Assembly: GCF_007859935.1 (NCBI RefSeq)
Contig: NZ_SJPO01000009.1
Coordinates: forward strand, 62,001 to 126,000
Length of the DNA: 64,000 nucleotides
Direction of reading: 5' to 3'
Source of the DNA: Posidoniimonas polymericola
Lineage (GTDB): Bacteria > Planctomycetota > Planctomycetia > Pirellulales > Lacipirellulaceae
Shown here: in pieces, positions 1-7,298 of the stretch
Numbering within the stretch: the stretch's first letter is position 1
Layout of the letters: every line of letters begins with the position of its first letter
The notes under the pieces: generated by a model
The model's input: only the letters and a program-made list of their open reading frames with translations
What the model was told of the DNA's origin: nothing
The model's database searches: none
Program-made: the position numbers and the translations under genes

Positions 1-893
1 TCATCGGTCAGAAGATCTCCGCGACCCTCGCCTCGACCGGCGCGCACGCGCACTTCGTCCACCCCGCCGAGGCGTTCCACGGCGACCTCGGCCGCTTCCA
101 CGACAACGACGTCGTGCTCGCGCTGTCGCAGTCGGGCGAGACCTCCGAGGTCACGCAGCTGCTGCCGAGCCTCCGCTCGCGCGGGCTGCCGATCATCGCC
201 ATGACCGCCTCGTCCGAGAGCACCCTGGGCCGCGCGGCCGAGGTCGTGCTCGAGCTCGGCAGGCTCGAGGAGGCCTGCTCGCTCGGCCTGGCGCCGAGCA
301 CCAGCACGACCGTAATGCTCGCGTTGGGCGACGCCCTGGCGCTCGTCCTCAGCAGCATGCGAGGCTTCCGCGAGGAGGACTTCGCCCGCTATCACCCGGG
401 CGGGGCCCTGGGCCGCAAGCTGAGCAACGTCGAGGACGTGATGCGTCCGCTCAAGGAGTGCCGCGTCGCGCGGCTCGACCAGTCCGCCCGCGAGGTGCTG
501 ATCCAGTGCAGCCGCCCCGGCCGCCGCTCGGGCGCGATCATGCTGACCGACAACGCCGGCAAGCTAGCCGGGCTGTTCACCGATAGCGACCTGGCCCGGC
601 TGTTCGAGCACGGCGCCGAATCCAAGCTCGACACGCCAATTGCCAAGCTGATGATCGCCAACCCGACGACTATCCGTGTCGGCCAGAAAACCACCGCCGC
701 GGTCGAGCTGCTGGCCGCCCGCAAGTTCAGCGAGCTGCCGGTCGTCGACGCCGACGGCAAGCCGCTCGGCATGATCGACGTCACCGACGTCGTCGGCATG
801 CGGCTGAGCAGTGAGAAGCCGAGTCAGCGCCCGGCGCCGGCCGCCAGCAACGTGAAGATCTTCCCGGGCGAAGACGTCTTCGCTGCCGGCTAG
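1..893 (+). CDS. kdsD: D-arabinose 5-phosphate isomerase KdsD/KpsF family, 5'-truncated by the window edge
   Basis: Converts D-ribulose 5-phosphate to D-arabinose 5-phosphate, the first step of Kdo synthesis for LPS. The frame is open from base 3 with no start, so the N terminus lies outside the window. The visible part begins inside the sugar-isomerase (SIS) domain (IGQKISATLASTGAHAHFVH, then LSQSGETSEV, the SIS Ser-rich phosphosugar loop) and ends with a CBS-domain pair over the last ~120 residues (VEDVMRPL, then ITIRVGQKT-like and VVDADGKPLGMIDVTDVV segments). This SIS plus two-CBS order is that of KdsD/KpsF/GutQ. The gene directly downstream is kdsC, which supports the Kdo assignment over GutQ. 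Stop TAG at 891-893. Confidence 0.93.
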   Translation, partial: IGQKISATLASTGAHAHFVHPAEAFHGDLGRFHDNDVVLALSQSGETSEVTQLLPSLRSRGLPIIAMTASSESTLGRAAEVVLELGRLEEACSLGLAPSTSTTVMLALGDALALVLSSMRGFREEDFARYHPGGALGRKLSNVEDVMRPLKECRVARLDQSAREVLIQCSRPGRRSGAIMLTDNAGKLAGLFTDSDLARLFEHGAESKLDTPIAKLMIANPTTIRVGQKTTAAVELLAARKFSELPVVDADGKPLGMIDVTDVVGMRLSSEKPSQRPAPAASNVKIFPGEDVFAAG

Positions 894-967
894 TGTTTTT
901 GCCCGTGTCCTCATCAGCGAACCGCAGAGCAACCGCGGGCTAACGCCCCGCGGCTGACAAACTGGCC

Positions 968-1462
968 ATGACGCTCTCCGACACCTGCCGACAAATCAAG
1001 CTGCTGCTCTCGGACGTCGACGGCGTGATGACCGACGGCTTGGTGATCTACGATTCCAACGGCGGCGAGCTGAAGAGCTTCAACATCCGCGACGGCCTCG
1101 GCATCCGGCTGTGGCAGCGCGCCGGCGGACGGTTTGGCGTTGTGACCGGGCGGGAGAGCCCCATGGTCACCCGCCGCTGCCAGGAACTCGACATCGAGAT
1201 CGTTTGCCAGAACGCCGGCGACAAGCTGCCGGTGGTAGAGCGGATCGCAGCCGAACAAGACGTGATGCTGTCGGAAATCGCCTACATCGGCGACGACCTG
1301 CCCGACCTGCCGGTGATCAAGGCGGTCGGACTCGGGGTCGCGGTGGCGGACGCCGCCGAGGAGCTGCTGCACGCGGCCGACATGACCACCACCCTGCCGG
1401 GCGGCCGCGGCGCGATCCGCGAGCTAATCGAGGTGATCCTAAAGCAGAGGACCAAGCGCTAA
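968..1462 (+). CDS. kdsC: 3-deoxy-D-manno-octulosonate 8-phosphate phosphatase (KdsC)
   Basis: A 164-aa HAD-superfamily phosphatase that releases phosphate from Kdo-8-phosphate. The nucleophile motif is LLLSDVDGVMTDG (DxDGxxTDG, residues ~13-25), followed by GLGIRLWQRAG and VVTGRES (motif II), and YIGDDLPDLPVI (motif IV, GDDxxD). The capless ~165-aa length is typical of the C0-type KdsC tetramer. It starts 74 bases after kdsD on the same strand, so the two are probably cotranscribed. No clear Shine-Dalgarno is seen before ATG 968, as is common here. Confidence 0.93.
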   Translation: MTLSDTCRQIKLLLSDVDGVMTDGLVIYDSNGGELKSFNIRDGLGIRLWQRAGGRFGVVTGRESPMVTRRCQELDIEIVCQNAGDKLPVVERIAAEQDVMLSEIAYIGDDLPDLPVIKAVGLGVAVADAAEELLHAADMTTTLPGGRGAIRELIEVILKQRTKR

Positions 1463-1500
1463 GTTCCGTTGGGGAAACTGGCTTTTGCTCGGTTAAGAAC

Positions 1501-1860
1501 ATGATCCGATCGCTCGCGTATTTCGTCGTTGCAGCGTTGTCTGTCCTTCCGACCGTCGCGATTGGCTACATGCCCGTTTACGAGGTCCGCTTCGTTCCCC
1601 CGGATGAACACCCTCACGCCGACGAGCTGGAATTCTTCAAGCAAGATCTGATCGCCTCTTCCTTGCCTCTAACCCGTGACGCGATGCAATCACGGGCAGC
1701 GAGTTCCGCCGACGCCAAACCTTCCCTCTCATTCAAAAAAGAACTAATGGAGAAAGCATTCCCGCAAACGGCGGAGCTTTTCCGGCAGACGGAGGCTCAG
1801 AGGGGCATGGTGTTCAGCGGGCGGTTTTCCTCGTTAGCTCTAGCACCCTCTGGCTCTTAA
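1501..1860 (+). CDS. Small hypothetical protein with N-terminal membrane/signal segment
   Basis: I do not recognise this 119-aa protein. ATG 1501 is chosen because it opens a plausible signal/anchor sequence (MIRSLAYFVVAALSVLPTVA). The same frame is open further upstream, but there it only shadows kdsC. The rest is hydrophilic and helical with no recognised motif. It lies 38 bases after kdsC and 9 bases before the LptC/LptA-like gene. Its composition is unlike its neighbours: I count 203 G+C in 360 bases (~56%), against ~68% in a sampled line of the next gene, and it uses A/T-ending codons freely. It may be a young, acquired or decaying gene inserted into the Kdo/Lpt cluster. Expression is unproven. 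Confidence 0.55.
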   Translation: MIRSLAYFVVAALSVLPTVAIGYMPVYEVRFVPPDEHPHADELEFFKQDLIASSLPLTRDAMQSRAASSADAKPSLSFKKELMEKAFPQTAELFRQTEAQRGMVFSGRFSSLALAPSGS

Positions 1861-1869
1861 GAAGCCTCA

Positions 1870-4800
1870 ATGTTCGCCAAGCTCACCCGCAGCCTGATCG
1901 CCTTCGGCGTCGTGTTCGTCGCCTACCAGGCGTACGCGCTGATGCTGGCGCCGATGATCGACCCGCCGCGCACGACGCAGGTCGGCGGCAACGCCGGCGC
2001 GATCGTGACCGTCAGCCCGGTCGCCAAGTACCAGCAGCTGCTGTCGGCCTACTTCCCGGCGGGCCACTGGTCGCTGGCGGGCAAGCCGAAGGTGATCGAG
2101 AGCGGCCAGGTGATGATGATCGTGGACGACTACGTCCGCGACAACACCGGCCGGGTCAACCTGACGAAGTGCGCCGTGCTGGTCTTCCCGACTCCCCGCC
2201 GTCCGGGCGCCGCCGCGCCCCGCGACGCCGTCGTCATCGAGGCGCCCCAGGGAGCCAAGCTCCAGTTCGACCGCAACTTCAACCCCTCGCGGGGCAGCAT
2301 CGGCAACCTGGTTCAGGGGCACCTGCCCGGCCAGATTACCATCCGCAGCGACATGCAGGACCCGGGCCCGGCCGACGACCTCGAGATCACGACCTCGGAC
2401 TTGCAGATGAACGAGACCCGCATCGTCTCGCTGGGGGTGGTCTCCTTCCGGCTCGGCAAGAACCGCGGCGGCGGCGAGCACATGGAGATCTTCCTGCTCG
2501 AAGAGGAGTTCAAGAAGCCAGGCGCCAGCGGCTTCGGCTTCAATGGCGTCAAGTACCTCGAGATCCTTAAGAGCGTCCGGCTGGAACTGCAGGTTGACAA
2601 GCTCAACCTCAGCGAGGAAACCGTCGCCCACGCTACGCAACCACGCCGGGTCCAGCTCACCGCGGCCAGCGTCCCTACGCCCAAGAGCGGCGCCGGTGTG
2701 TGGGCCGGCGCGGGTCAGCAGCCCTCGGTGTACGCCGCGCCGCGGACCGCCACGCGGCAGCCGGTCGCCACGCCCTCGCCACCGCTTGAGGTGGTCTGCA
2801 AAGGCTCCTTCCAGCTCAACTTCTTGGACTTCACCGCCACGTTCAACAAGGACGTGCTGGCGACCCAGCTCAGCCTCACCGGGCAGAGCGACCAGCTCAC
2901 CTGCGAGCAGCTTGCCATCCGCTTCTCCGACGAGTCGCTCTCGCCGCAGACCTCGCCCGACCTGGCCGAGGAGCAGCGGAGCGCACTTTCTGACCTGAAG
3001 CCAACGCTGCTCGAGGCGACCGGCGAACCGGTCAACATGAACTCACCCTCCCGCGGCGCCCGTGCCCGGGCGCGGCGACTGCGGATCGAGCTCGAGTCGC
3101 GCGACCTGACGCTCGACGGCGGATCTCCCTACCTGATGCAGGGGGGCAACGAGCTGCGGGCGCCGGTCATCCGGTACCGCCACCCCAGCAAGGACGACCC
3201 CGCGCCGATCGGCCGCTTGTGGTTAGCCGGCCCTGGTCAGATGCGGGTCGTGCCGAAGGCCGAGAACCCCCAGGAAGTCATCGAGGCCCACTGGAACGCG
3301 GTCCCCGGGATGGAGTTCCCCGTGCAGCTCAACCGCGAGAGCGGCCAGCCGGTGCTGATGGTCGAGGGCCGCCCGCAGATCATCAGCTCACGCGTCGGCC
3401 GGATCACGAGCGACCGGCTGCGGGTCGCGTTCCGTGAGGTCGCGCCCGACGGCAAGGAGGGCCCCGCGATCGAGGTCGGCAGCGGCGAGCGCCTAGCGCT
3501 AATGCCCGAGCGGATTAACGCCATCGGGGCGGTGCAGCTCGAGTCGCCCGAGCTCAGCGGCAAGACCAACGAGCTGGTGGTTTGGATCCGCCCAGAAGAC
3601 AACTCACTCGAGCTATCGGCGCCCAACTCGGAAGCCGCTGGCTTTGCTGGCGGCGGGAGCGGCACAACCAGCGTCCGCACGCCGCAGAAGACCTACCACC
3701 TGGTCTCGCAGAAGATGCAGCTCGACCTGCTGCTGCAGGGCCGGCGCGCGAAGCCGGCCAACCTGATCTGCCAGGGCGCGGTCCGGTTTACCGAGGACGC
3801 GCCGCAGGGCTCGGCCCAGACGCCGCTGAGCGTCGAGGGCGCGCGGCTTAAGGTCAGCGACCTCGAGTCCGGCTCGATCAAGGTCCGCGTGGACGGAGCA
3901 GACAACCAGAACGACGCGGCCGCGCTCGCCGAGATCGTCGCCCAGGGGCTCACGCTCCAGGCCACCACCGTCAACCTCGACCAGGCCGCCAACCGCATGT
4001 GGGCCGACGGCGCGGGCAACGCCCGCGTCAGCGTCGATCGCGACTTGTTCGGGCAAACCACCAACGCCGCCCAAGCGCTCCACCTCAAGTGGCGTGGCGG
4101 ACTGAACTTCGACGGGCGGGCGATCACCGTCAAACAGGATGTCCTGGGCGAGGGGCCGCACGACTGGGTCCGCTGCCAGCAGGTCACCGCCACGCTGTCG
4201 CGGCCGATCAACTTTGTCAACTCGCGGGGCAGCTCACGCAACATCGAGATCGCCAAGATCGAGTGCGAAGGCGGCGTGACCTTGGACCACCGCGCGGTCG
4301 ACGCCGGAGGACAAACCTCGCACGAGCACGGCACGCTGGCCTCGCTCTCGATCGACCGCTCCACCGGCGACATCAGCGGGCAGGGCCCCGGCTGGATCCG
4401 CAGCGTGCGTCTCGAGAACGCCGGCGGCCCGCTGACGTTGTCGACTCCAGGCGCCGCGCCGGCCAAGCCGTCCGGCAAGGGGCTGCAGTTCCTGCGGGTC
4501 AAGTTCCTCCGCGGCGTCACCGGCAACATCCTGGAGGGCCGCCGCCAGGTCAGCTTCCACGGCAACGTCGAGTCGGTCTTTGGGCCGGTGCTCGAGTGGG
4601 AACAAGAGCTGCCGATGTTGCACCCGCGCGGGCTGCCACCAGACACCGGCACGCTGAAGTGCGATCAGCTAACTGTCAACGAAGACCCGCTGGCCCGCTT
4701 CACTGGTTCCGCCCAACCCACCGAAGGGCTCGGACCGATCGAGCTGCGCGCAACGGGCTCGGTCGAGATCCAAGGCGCGGCCAAGGACAAGGGCCAGTTC

Positions 4801-5052
4801 ACCGCCTACGCCAAGTCGGCCAGTTACAGCAAGGCAAAGGAAGAGTTCATCCTCGAAGGCGACACCCAGTCTCCTGCCAAGCTCTACCAGCAGGACCAGC
4901 CCGGCGGCCAGCCGAAGGTATTCCAGGCCGGCGCGTTGCACTACTGGCGAAGGACGGGCAAGGTTGCGATCAACGACTTTAGCCACGGCAGCTCGGGGCC
5001 GCTCGACTCTGCCCAGCGGCCGGGCATGCCCCAGCGGCCTTCGGTGCGCTAG
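1870..5052 (+). CDS. Large LptC/LptA (OstA)-like LPS-transport protein
   Basis: A 1060-aa protein with one N-terminal transmembrane segment (FAKLTRSLIAFGVVFVAYQA region) followed by a long, presumably periplasmic, beta-rich region. Its position after kdsD-kdsC matches lptC/lptA in the classical cluster. OstA/LptA-like wording recurs in the chain: phrases such as LTCEQLAIRF (~residue 343) and LKCDQLTVN (~930), and near the C terminus ATGSVEIQG, FTAYAKSASY and EEFILEGD, the usual LptA beta-strand rhythm. E. coli LptC and LptA are each under 200 residues, so this would be a fused, several-fold enlarged version. The role in carrying LPS across the periplasm is inferred. An alternative is an AsmA-like or other beta-jellyroll envelope protein. 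It follows the small ORF by only 9 bases. Confidence 0.7.
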   Translation: MFAKLTRSLIAFGVVFVAYQAYALMLAPMIDPPRTTQVGGNAGAIVTVSPVAKYQQLLSAYFPAGHWSLAGKPKVIESGQVMMIVDDYVRDNTGRVNLTKCAVLVFPTPRRPGAAAPRDAVVIEAPQGAKLQFDRNFNPSRGSIGNLVQGHLPGQITIRSDMQDPGPADDLEITTSDLQMNETRIVSLGVVSFRLGKNRGGGEHMEIFLLEEEFKKPGASGFGFNGVKYLEILKSVRLELQVDKLNLSEETVAHATQPRRVQLTAASVPTPKSGAGVWAGAGQQPSVYAAPRTATRQPVATPSPPLEVVCKGSFQLNFLDFTATFNKDVLATQLSLTGQSDQLTCEQLAIRFSDESLSPQTSPDLAEEQRSALSDLKPTLLEATGEPVNMNSPSRGARARARRLRIELESRDLTLDGGSPYLMQGGNELRAPVIRYRHPSKDDPAPIGRLWLAGPGQMRVVPKAENPQEVIEAHWNAVPGMEFPVQLNRESGQPVLMVEGRPQIISSRVGRITSDRLRVAFREVAPDGKEGPAIEVGSGERLALMPERINAIGAVQLESPELSGKTNELVVWIRPEDNSLELSAPNSEAAGFAGGGSGTTSVRTPQKTYHLVSQKMQLDLLLQGRRAKPANLICQGAVRFTEDAPQGSAQTPLSVEGARLKVSDLESGSIKVRVDGADNQNDAAALAEIVAQGLTLQATTVNLDQAANRMWADGAGNARVSVDRDLFGQTTNAAQALHLKWRGGLNFDGRAITVKQDVLGEGPHDWVRCQQVTATLSRPINFVNSRGSSRNIEIAKIECEGGVTLDHRAVDAGGQTSHEHGTLASLSIDRSTGDISGQGPGWIRSVRLENAGGPLTLSTPGAAPAKPSGKGLQFLRVKFLRGVTGNILEGRRQVSFHGNVESVFGPVLEWEQELPMLHPRGLPPDTGTLKCDQLTVNEDPLARFTGSAQPTEGLGPIELRATGSVEIQGAAKDKGQFTAYAKSASYSKAKEEFILEGDTQSPAKLYQQDQPGGQPKVFQAGALHYWRRTGKVAINDFSHGSSGPLDSAQRPGMPQRPSVR

Positions 5053-5260
5053 GCCGCACGCTGTATCACCCCTGCAAATAGTTATGGCAGGTGACATAAC
5101 CGCGGTTGCGGCAGCAGTGCGCGCGCAAGGCTAATTTTCAGTGAAAACCCGCGCCGGATGATTGACGCCCGATGCCGCCGGGCTTACCGTGCGTAAAGAG
5201 TCAACAGGCGGCTCTGCCCTGACGATTGCCCCGGCGAATGGAACGCTCGGTGGCGGCAGC

Positions 5261-5290
5261 AACAGGCGGTTCCGAAACAGGCGGTTCCGA
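5261..5290. repeat. 15-bp perfect tandem duplication
   Basis: AACAGGCGGTTCCGA occurs twice head to tail at 5261-5275 and 5276-5290 in non-coding DNA. Confidence 0.85.
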
Positions 5291-5423
5291 TCGATTGACT
5301 CGAGCCCTGCTGAGGGCCCAACTCGGAACCTTCAAGATCATCTCAGGCAGCGACCAGGGCAAGCAAGCCGGTCGGCCTTACAACGCTAGCGATCGACGCC
5401 GAACGACTTCTATCGAAAGTCGC

Positions 5424-5467
5424 CTCCCGATCGGGAGCCAATCGCCAGACCTGGCGCCAGGTCTGGC
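5424..5467. repeat. Two adjacent perfect palindromes (14 bp and 24 bp)
   Basis: CTCCCGATCGGGAG at 5424-5437 is a perfect palindrome. Six bases later, GCCAGACCTGGC at 5444-5455 is followed directly by its exact reverse complement at 5456-5467, giving a 24-bp palindrome without a loop. Such sequences could be a dimeric regulator site or a cruciform. No T-tract follows, so they are not evident terminators. Confidence 0.8.
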
Positions 5468-5596
5468 CCCACTTAGCGACCAAGCTCTGAGACGTAACCG
5501 TGGTTTCGTTGTCGAGTGCGTGAGCTCTAGGCGCTGCCAAGAAACGACGCGTACTAGCAAGACAGCGTGCGGGAGAAAATACGAGAAGCGAACTGA

Positions 5597-5740
5597 AGGA
5601 GGCTGGACGAGCCCTCCGCCAACCGACGGGCGACACGACTGGGTTCCCCCAATCGATACTCGCTCCATGTACGACACCCTGGGTTAGGCATCTTTGATTC
5701 TTTGCCTGTCGTGTGGTTGGAGGGCTCGTCGAGCCTCCTT
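5597..5740. repeat. Inverted repeat whose arms are themselves near-palindromic
   Basis: The left arm AAGGAGGCTGGACGAGCC (from 5597, continuing CTCCGCCAACC to 5624) is matched in reverse complement by the right arm 5717-5740 (GGTTGGAGGGCTCG, then TCGAGCCTCC). Each arm alone forms a short hairpin because GGAGG-CTCG pairs with CGAGCCTCC. The right arm is followed by TTTGGTTTT, so it may also terminate transcription on the + strand. The twofold occurrence within 145 bp suggests a REP-like repeat. Confidence 0.65.
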
Positions 5741-5954
5741 TGGTTTTGCGCTGGTGTGCTGGTGGGGTCCTTGGGGGTGAATTCGTTAACCGGCGGTTGG
5801 TTATTGCTACGCCGCCCGTTGTAGAGACGCTCGGAGACAGACGCCCTGGCGGGCGATGCTGGGTGCGGTCGCTTGATTGAGTACGGTAGCCGCCGATTGA
5901 TTGTTTTCCTGACGCGAAGAAATTCTTTGCGGCTTCGCACGCCGTGGGCGTCCC

Positions 5955-7277
5955 CTACTGGCTGATGATCGAGCTGACCGTGGCGAATCCCTGGCCCCAG
6001 ATCAGCTCGAGCGGCACCGCCGCGTAGACGCCGCGGGTGAAGACCTGCTCGACCACCTCGTCGACCACCTGGATCGGGTTCTTCGGCACCAGCACAATGT
6101 CCGAGTCGTTGAGCCAAATCTCGTCGGCTGGCGTCGGCCGGCGGCCGTACAGGGCGCCGCGGAGGTCGATCATGGTCGCCATCAGACGCCAGTCCGGGCC
6201 GCGGCGGAACACCACGACCTGCCGCAGGTTCGATCCGACCTGCCAGCCGCCGGCCAGCGCGATCGCCTGCATGGCGGTAGTCGGGCCCTCAAGCTCAAAC
6301 CGCCCCGGCTGCGCAACCTCGCCCACCACGTAGATGAACCGCTGGGCCCGCTTCGACAAGTCGACCGTGACCGTCACGCCCGGGATGGTGTTGGCGTAGC
6401 GGGAGTCGATCTCGAGCTTCGCCTCGGCTAGAGTCAGGCCCTGGACGTAAACGCTGCCGAGCCCGGGCAGCTGGATCTTGCCGGCCGGGGTCACCACCGC
6501 CGACAGCTGGCGGCCGCCGTTGATGGCCCCGCGGGCGTCGACCGTCTCCAGCAGGTCCTCAAGCCGGGTGTTCACCTGGATCGGCGTGACCGTCATGGTC
6601 GGGGCGCGGTAGTACTTGGTGTAGCGCTCCTCGAGGTCTTCCTGCAACGCCTCGATGGTGCGACCCGCCGCGGGCACGCGGTTGACCAGCGGCAGCTTGA
6701 TAGTGCCGTCGGGCTGGACGATCAGGTCGCGGTTGAGGGAGTCCTCGTTGGTGGTCGTGCCGGTCCCCGATGAGCCGGTGTTGCCGCCGGCGGTGAGCGA
6801 CTCGACCCGCACGACGTCGCCGACCTGCAGCGTGTACGAGCCGGGCTGGATCTCACGCGTGCGGAGGAAGAATACCGACAGCGTGTCGTCGACCCGCAGT
6901 CGGTACTCGGGCACGTGTGCAGTCCGCGCGTGGCCGACATACTCTCCCTGGGCGTACGACTGCCACGGGGTGCAGCAGCTGCGGGCGTCCCATCCGACCT
7001 CGTATTGGCAGCCGCCGCGGGCGCTGTCGACCGCCCAGATGGAGTGCGGCGCCGCCGGGCCCAGGCTCTGGCACAGCCGCACCGGCTGGGCCCTGCCCGC
7101 AACAGCACGGTACTCGGCCGTCACGGGCGCTGTCGAACGACTCTGCTCTGGCTTTGACGCCGCCGCGGACTTGTGCTGCTCGGCGGCCTTCGGCGAAGCC
7201 ATCGGGCGTAGCAGCACAACCAGCGTGACGGCGATCATGCCCGCGAGAGCGGGGGTGCGGAGGCGATTGAGGGGCAT
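5955..7277 (-). CDS. Polysaccharide biosynthesis/export outer-membrane protein (Wza-like, SLBB domains)
   Basis: A 440-aa protein of the Poly_export/SLBB family, expected to form the periplasmic/outer-membrane channel for exopolysaccharide. An N-terminal signal or anchor (MPLNRLRTPALAGMIAVTLV) precedes a Cys-containing stretch (ARSCCTPWQSY). The export domain begins at YRLRVDDTLSVFF and has the family phrase LIVQPDGTIKLPLVNRV. A second export-type segment (VVTPAGKIQLPGLGSVYVQG) follows, then the SLBB-like region IYVVGEVAQPGRFEL, with an AIALAGGW motif. It lies 21 bases downstream of the TPR-type gene on the same strand, probably in one transcript. It is physically separate from the glycosyltransferase cluster at 22-28 kb but could serve it. 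Confidence 0.88.
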   Translation of the reverse strand: MPLNRLRTPALAGMIAVTLVVLLRPMASPKAAEQHKSAAASKPEQSRSTAPVTAEYRAVAGRAQPVRLCQSLGPAAPHSIWAVDSARGGCQYEVGWDARSCCTPWQSYAQGEYVGHARTAHVPEYRLRVDDTLSVFFLRTREIQPGSYTLQVGDVVRVESLTAGGNTGSSGTGTTTNEDSLNRDLIVQPDGTIKLPLVNRVPAAGRTIEALQEDLEERYTKYYRAPTMTVTPIQVNTRLEDLLETVDARGAINGGRQLSAVVTPAGKIQLPGLGSVYVQGLTLAEAKLEIDSRYANTIPGVTVTVDLSKRAQRFIYVVGEVAQPGRFELEGPTTAMQAIALAGGWQVGSNLRQVVVFRRGPDWRLMATMIDLRGALYGRRPTPADEIWLNDSDIVLVPKNPIQVVDEVVEQVFTRGVYAAVPLELIWGQGFATVSSIISQ

Positions 7278-7298
7278 CGTAGCGCTTCGTCCGGTGCG

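Larger units (their letters stand above)
5053..5954. other. Gene-free convergent intergenic region (~900 bp) rich in palindromes
   Basis: No convincing gene lies here; short open frames on both strands lack start signals, domains and codon bias. The region separates the 3' end of the LptA-like gene from the 3' end of the polysaccharide-export gene. It holds a small hairpin just after the LptA-like stop (GTTATG/CATAAC, ~5080-5100), a 15-bp tandem duplication, two perfect palindromes and a long inverted repeat, listed separately. Confidence 0.7.

Noticed and set aside
1111..1500. Extension of the small ORF upstream of 1501
   Set aside because: It overlaps kdsC in another frame and is Arg/Pro-rich, the typical shadow of a high-GC gene.
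5226..5687. Open frames of ~100-150 codons in the 5053-5954 gap
   Set aside because: No start signal, domain or codon bias; they run through the palindromes and repeats.
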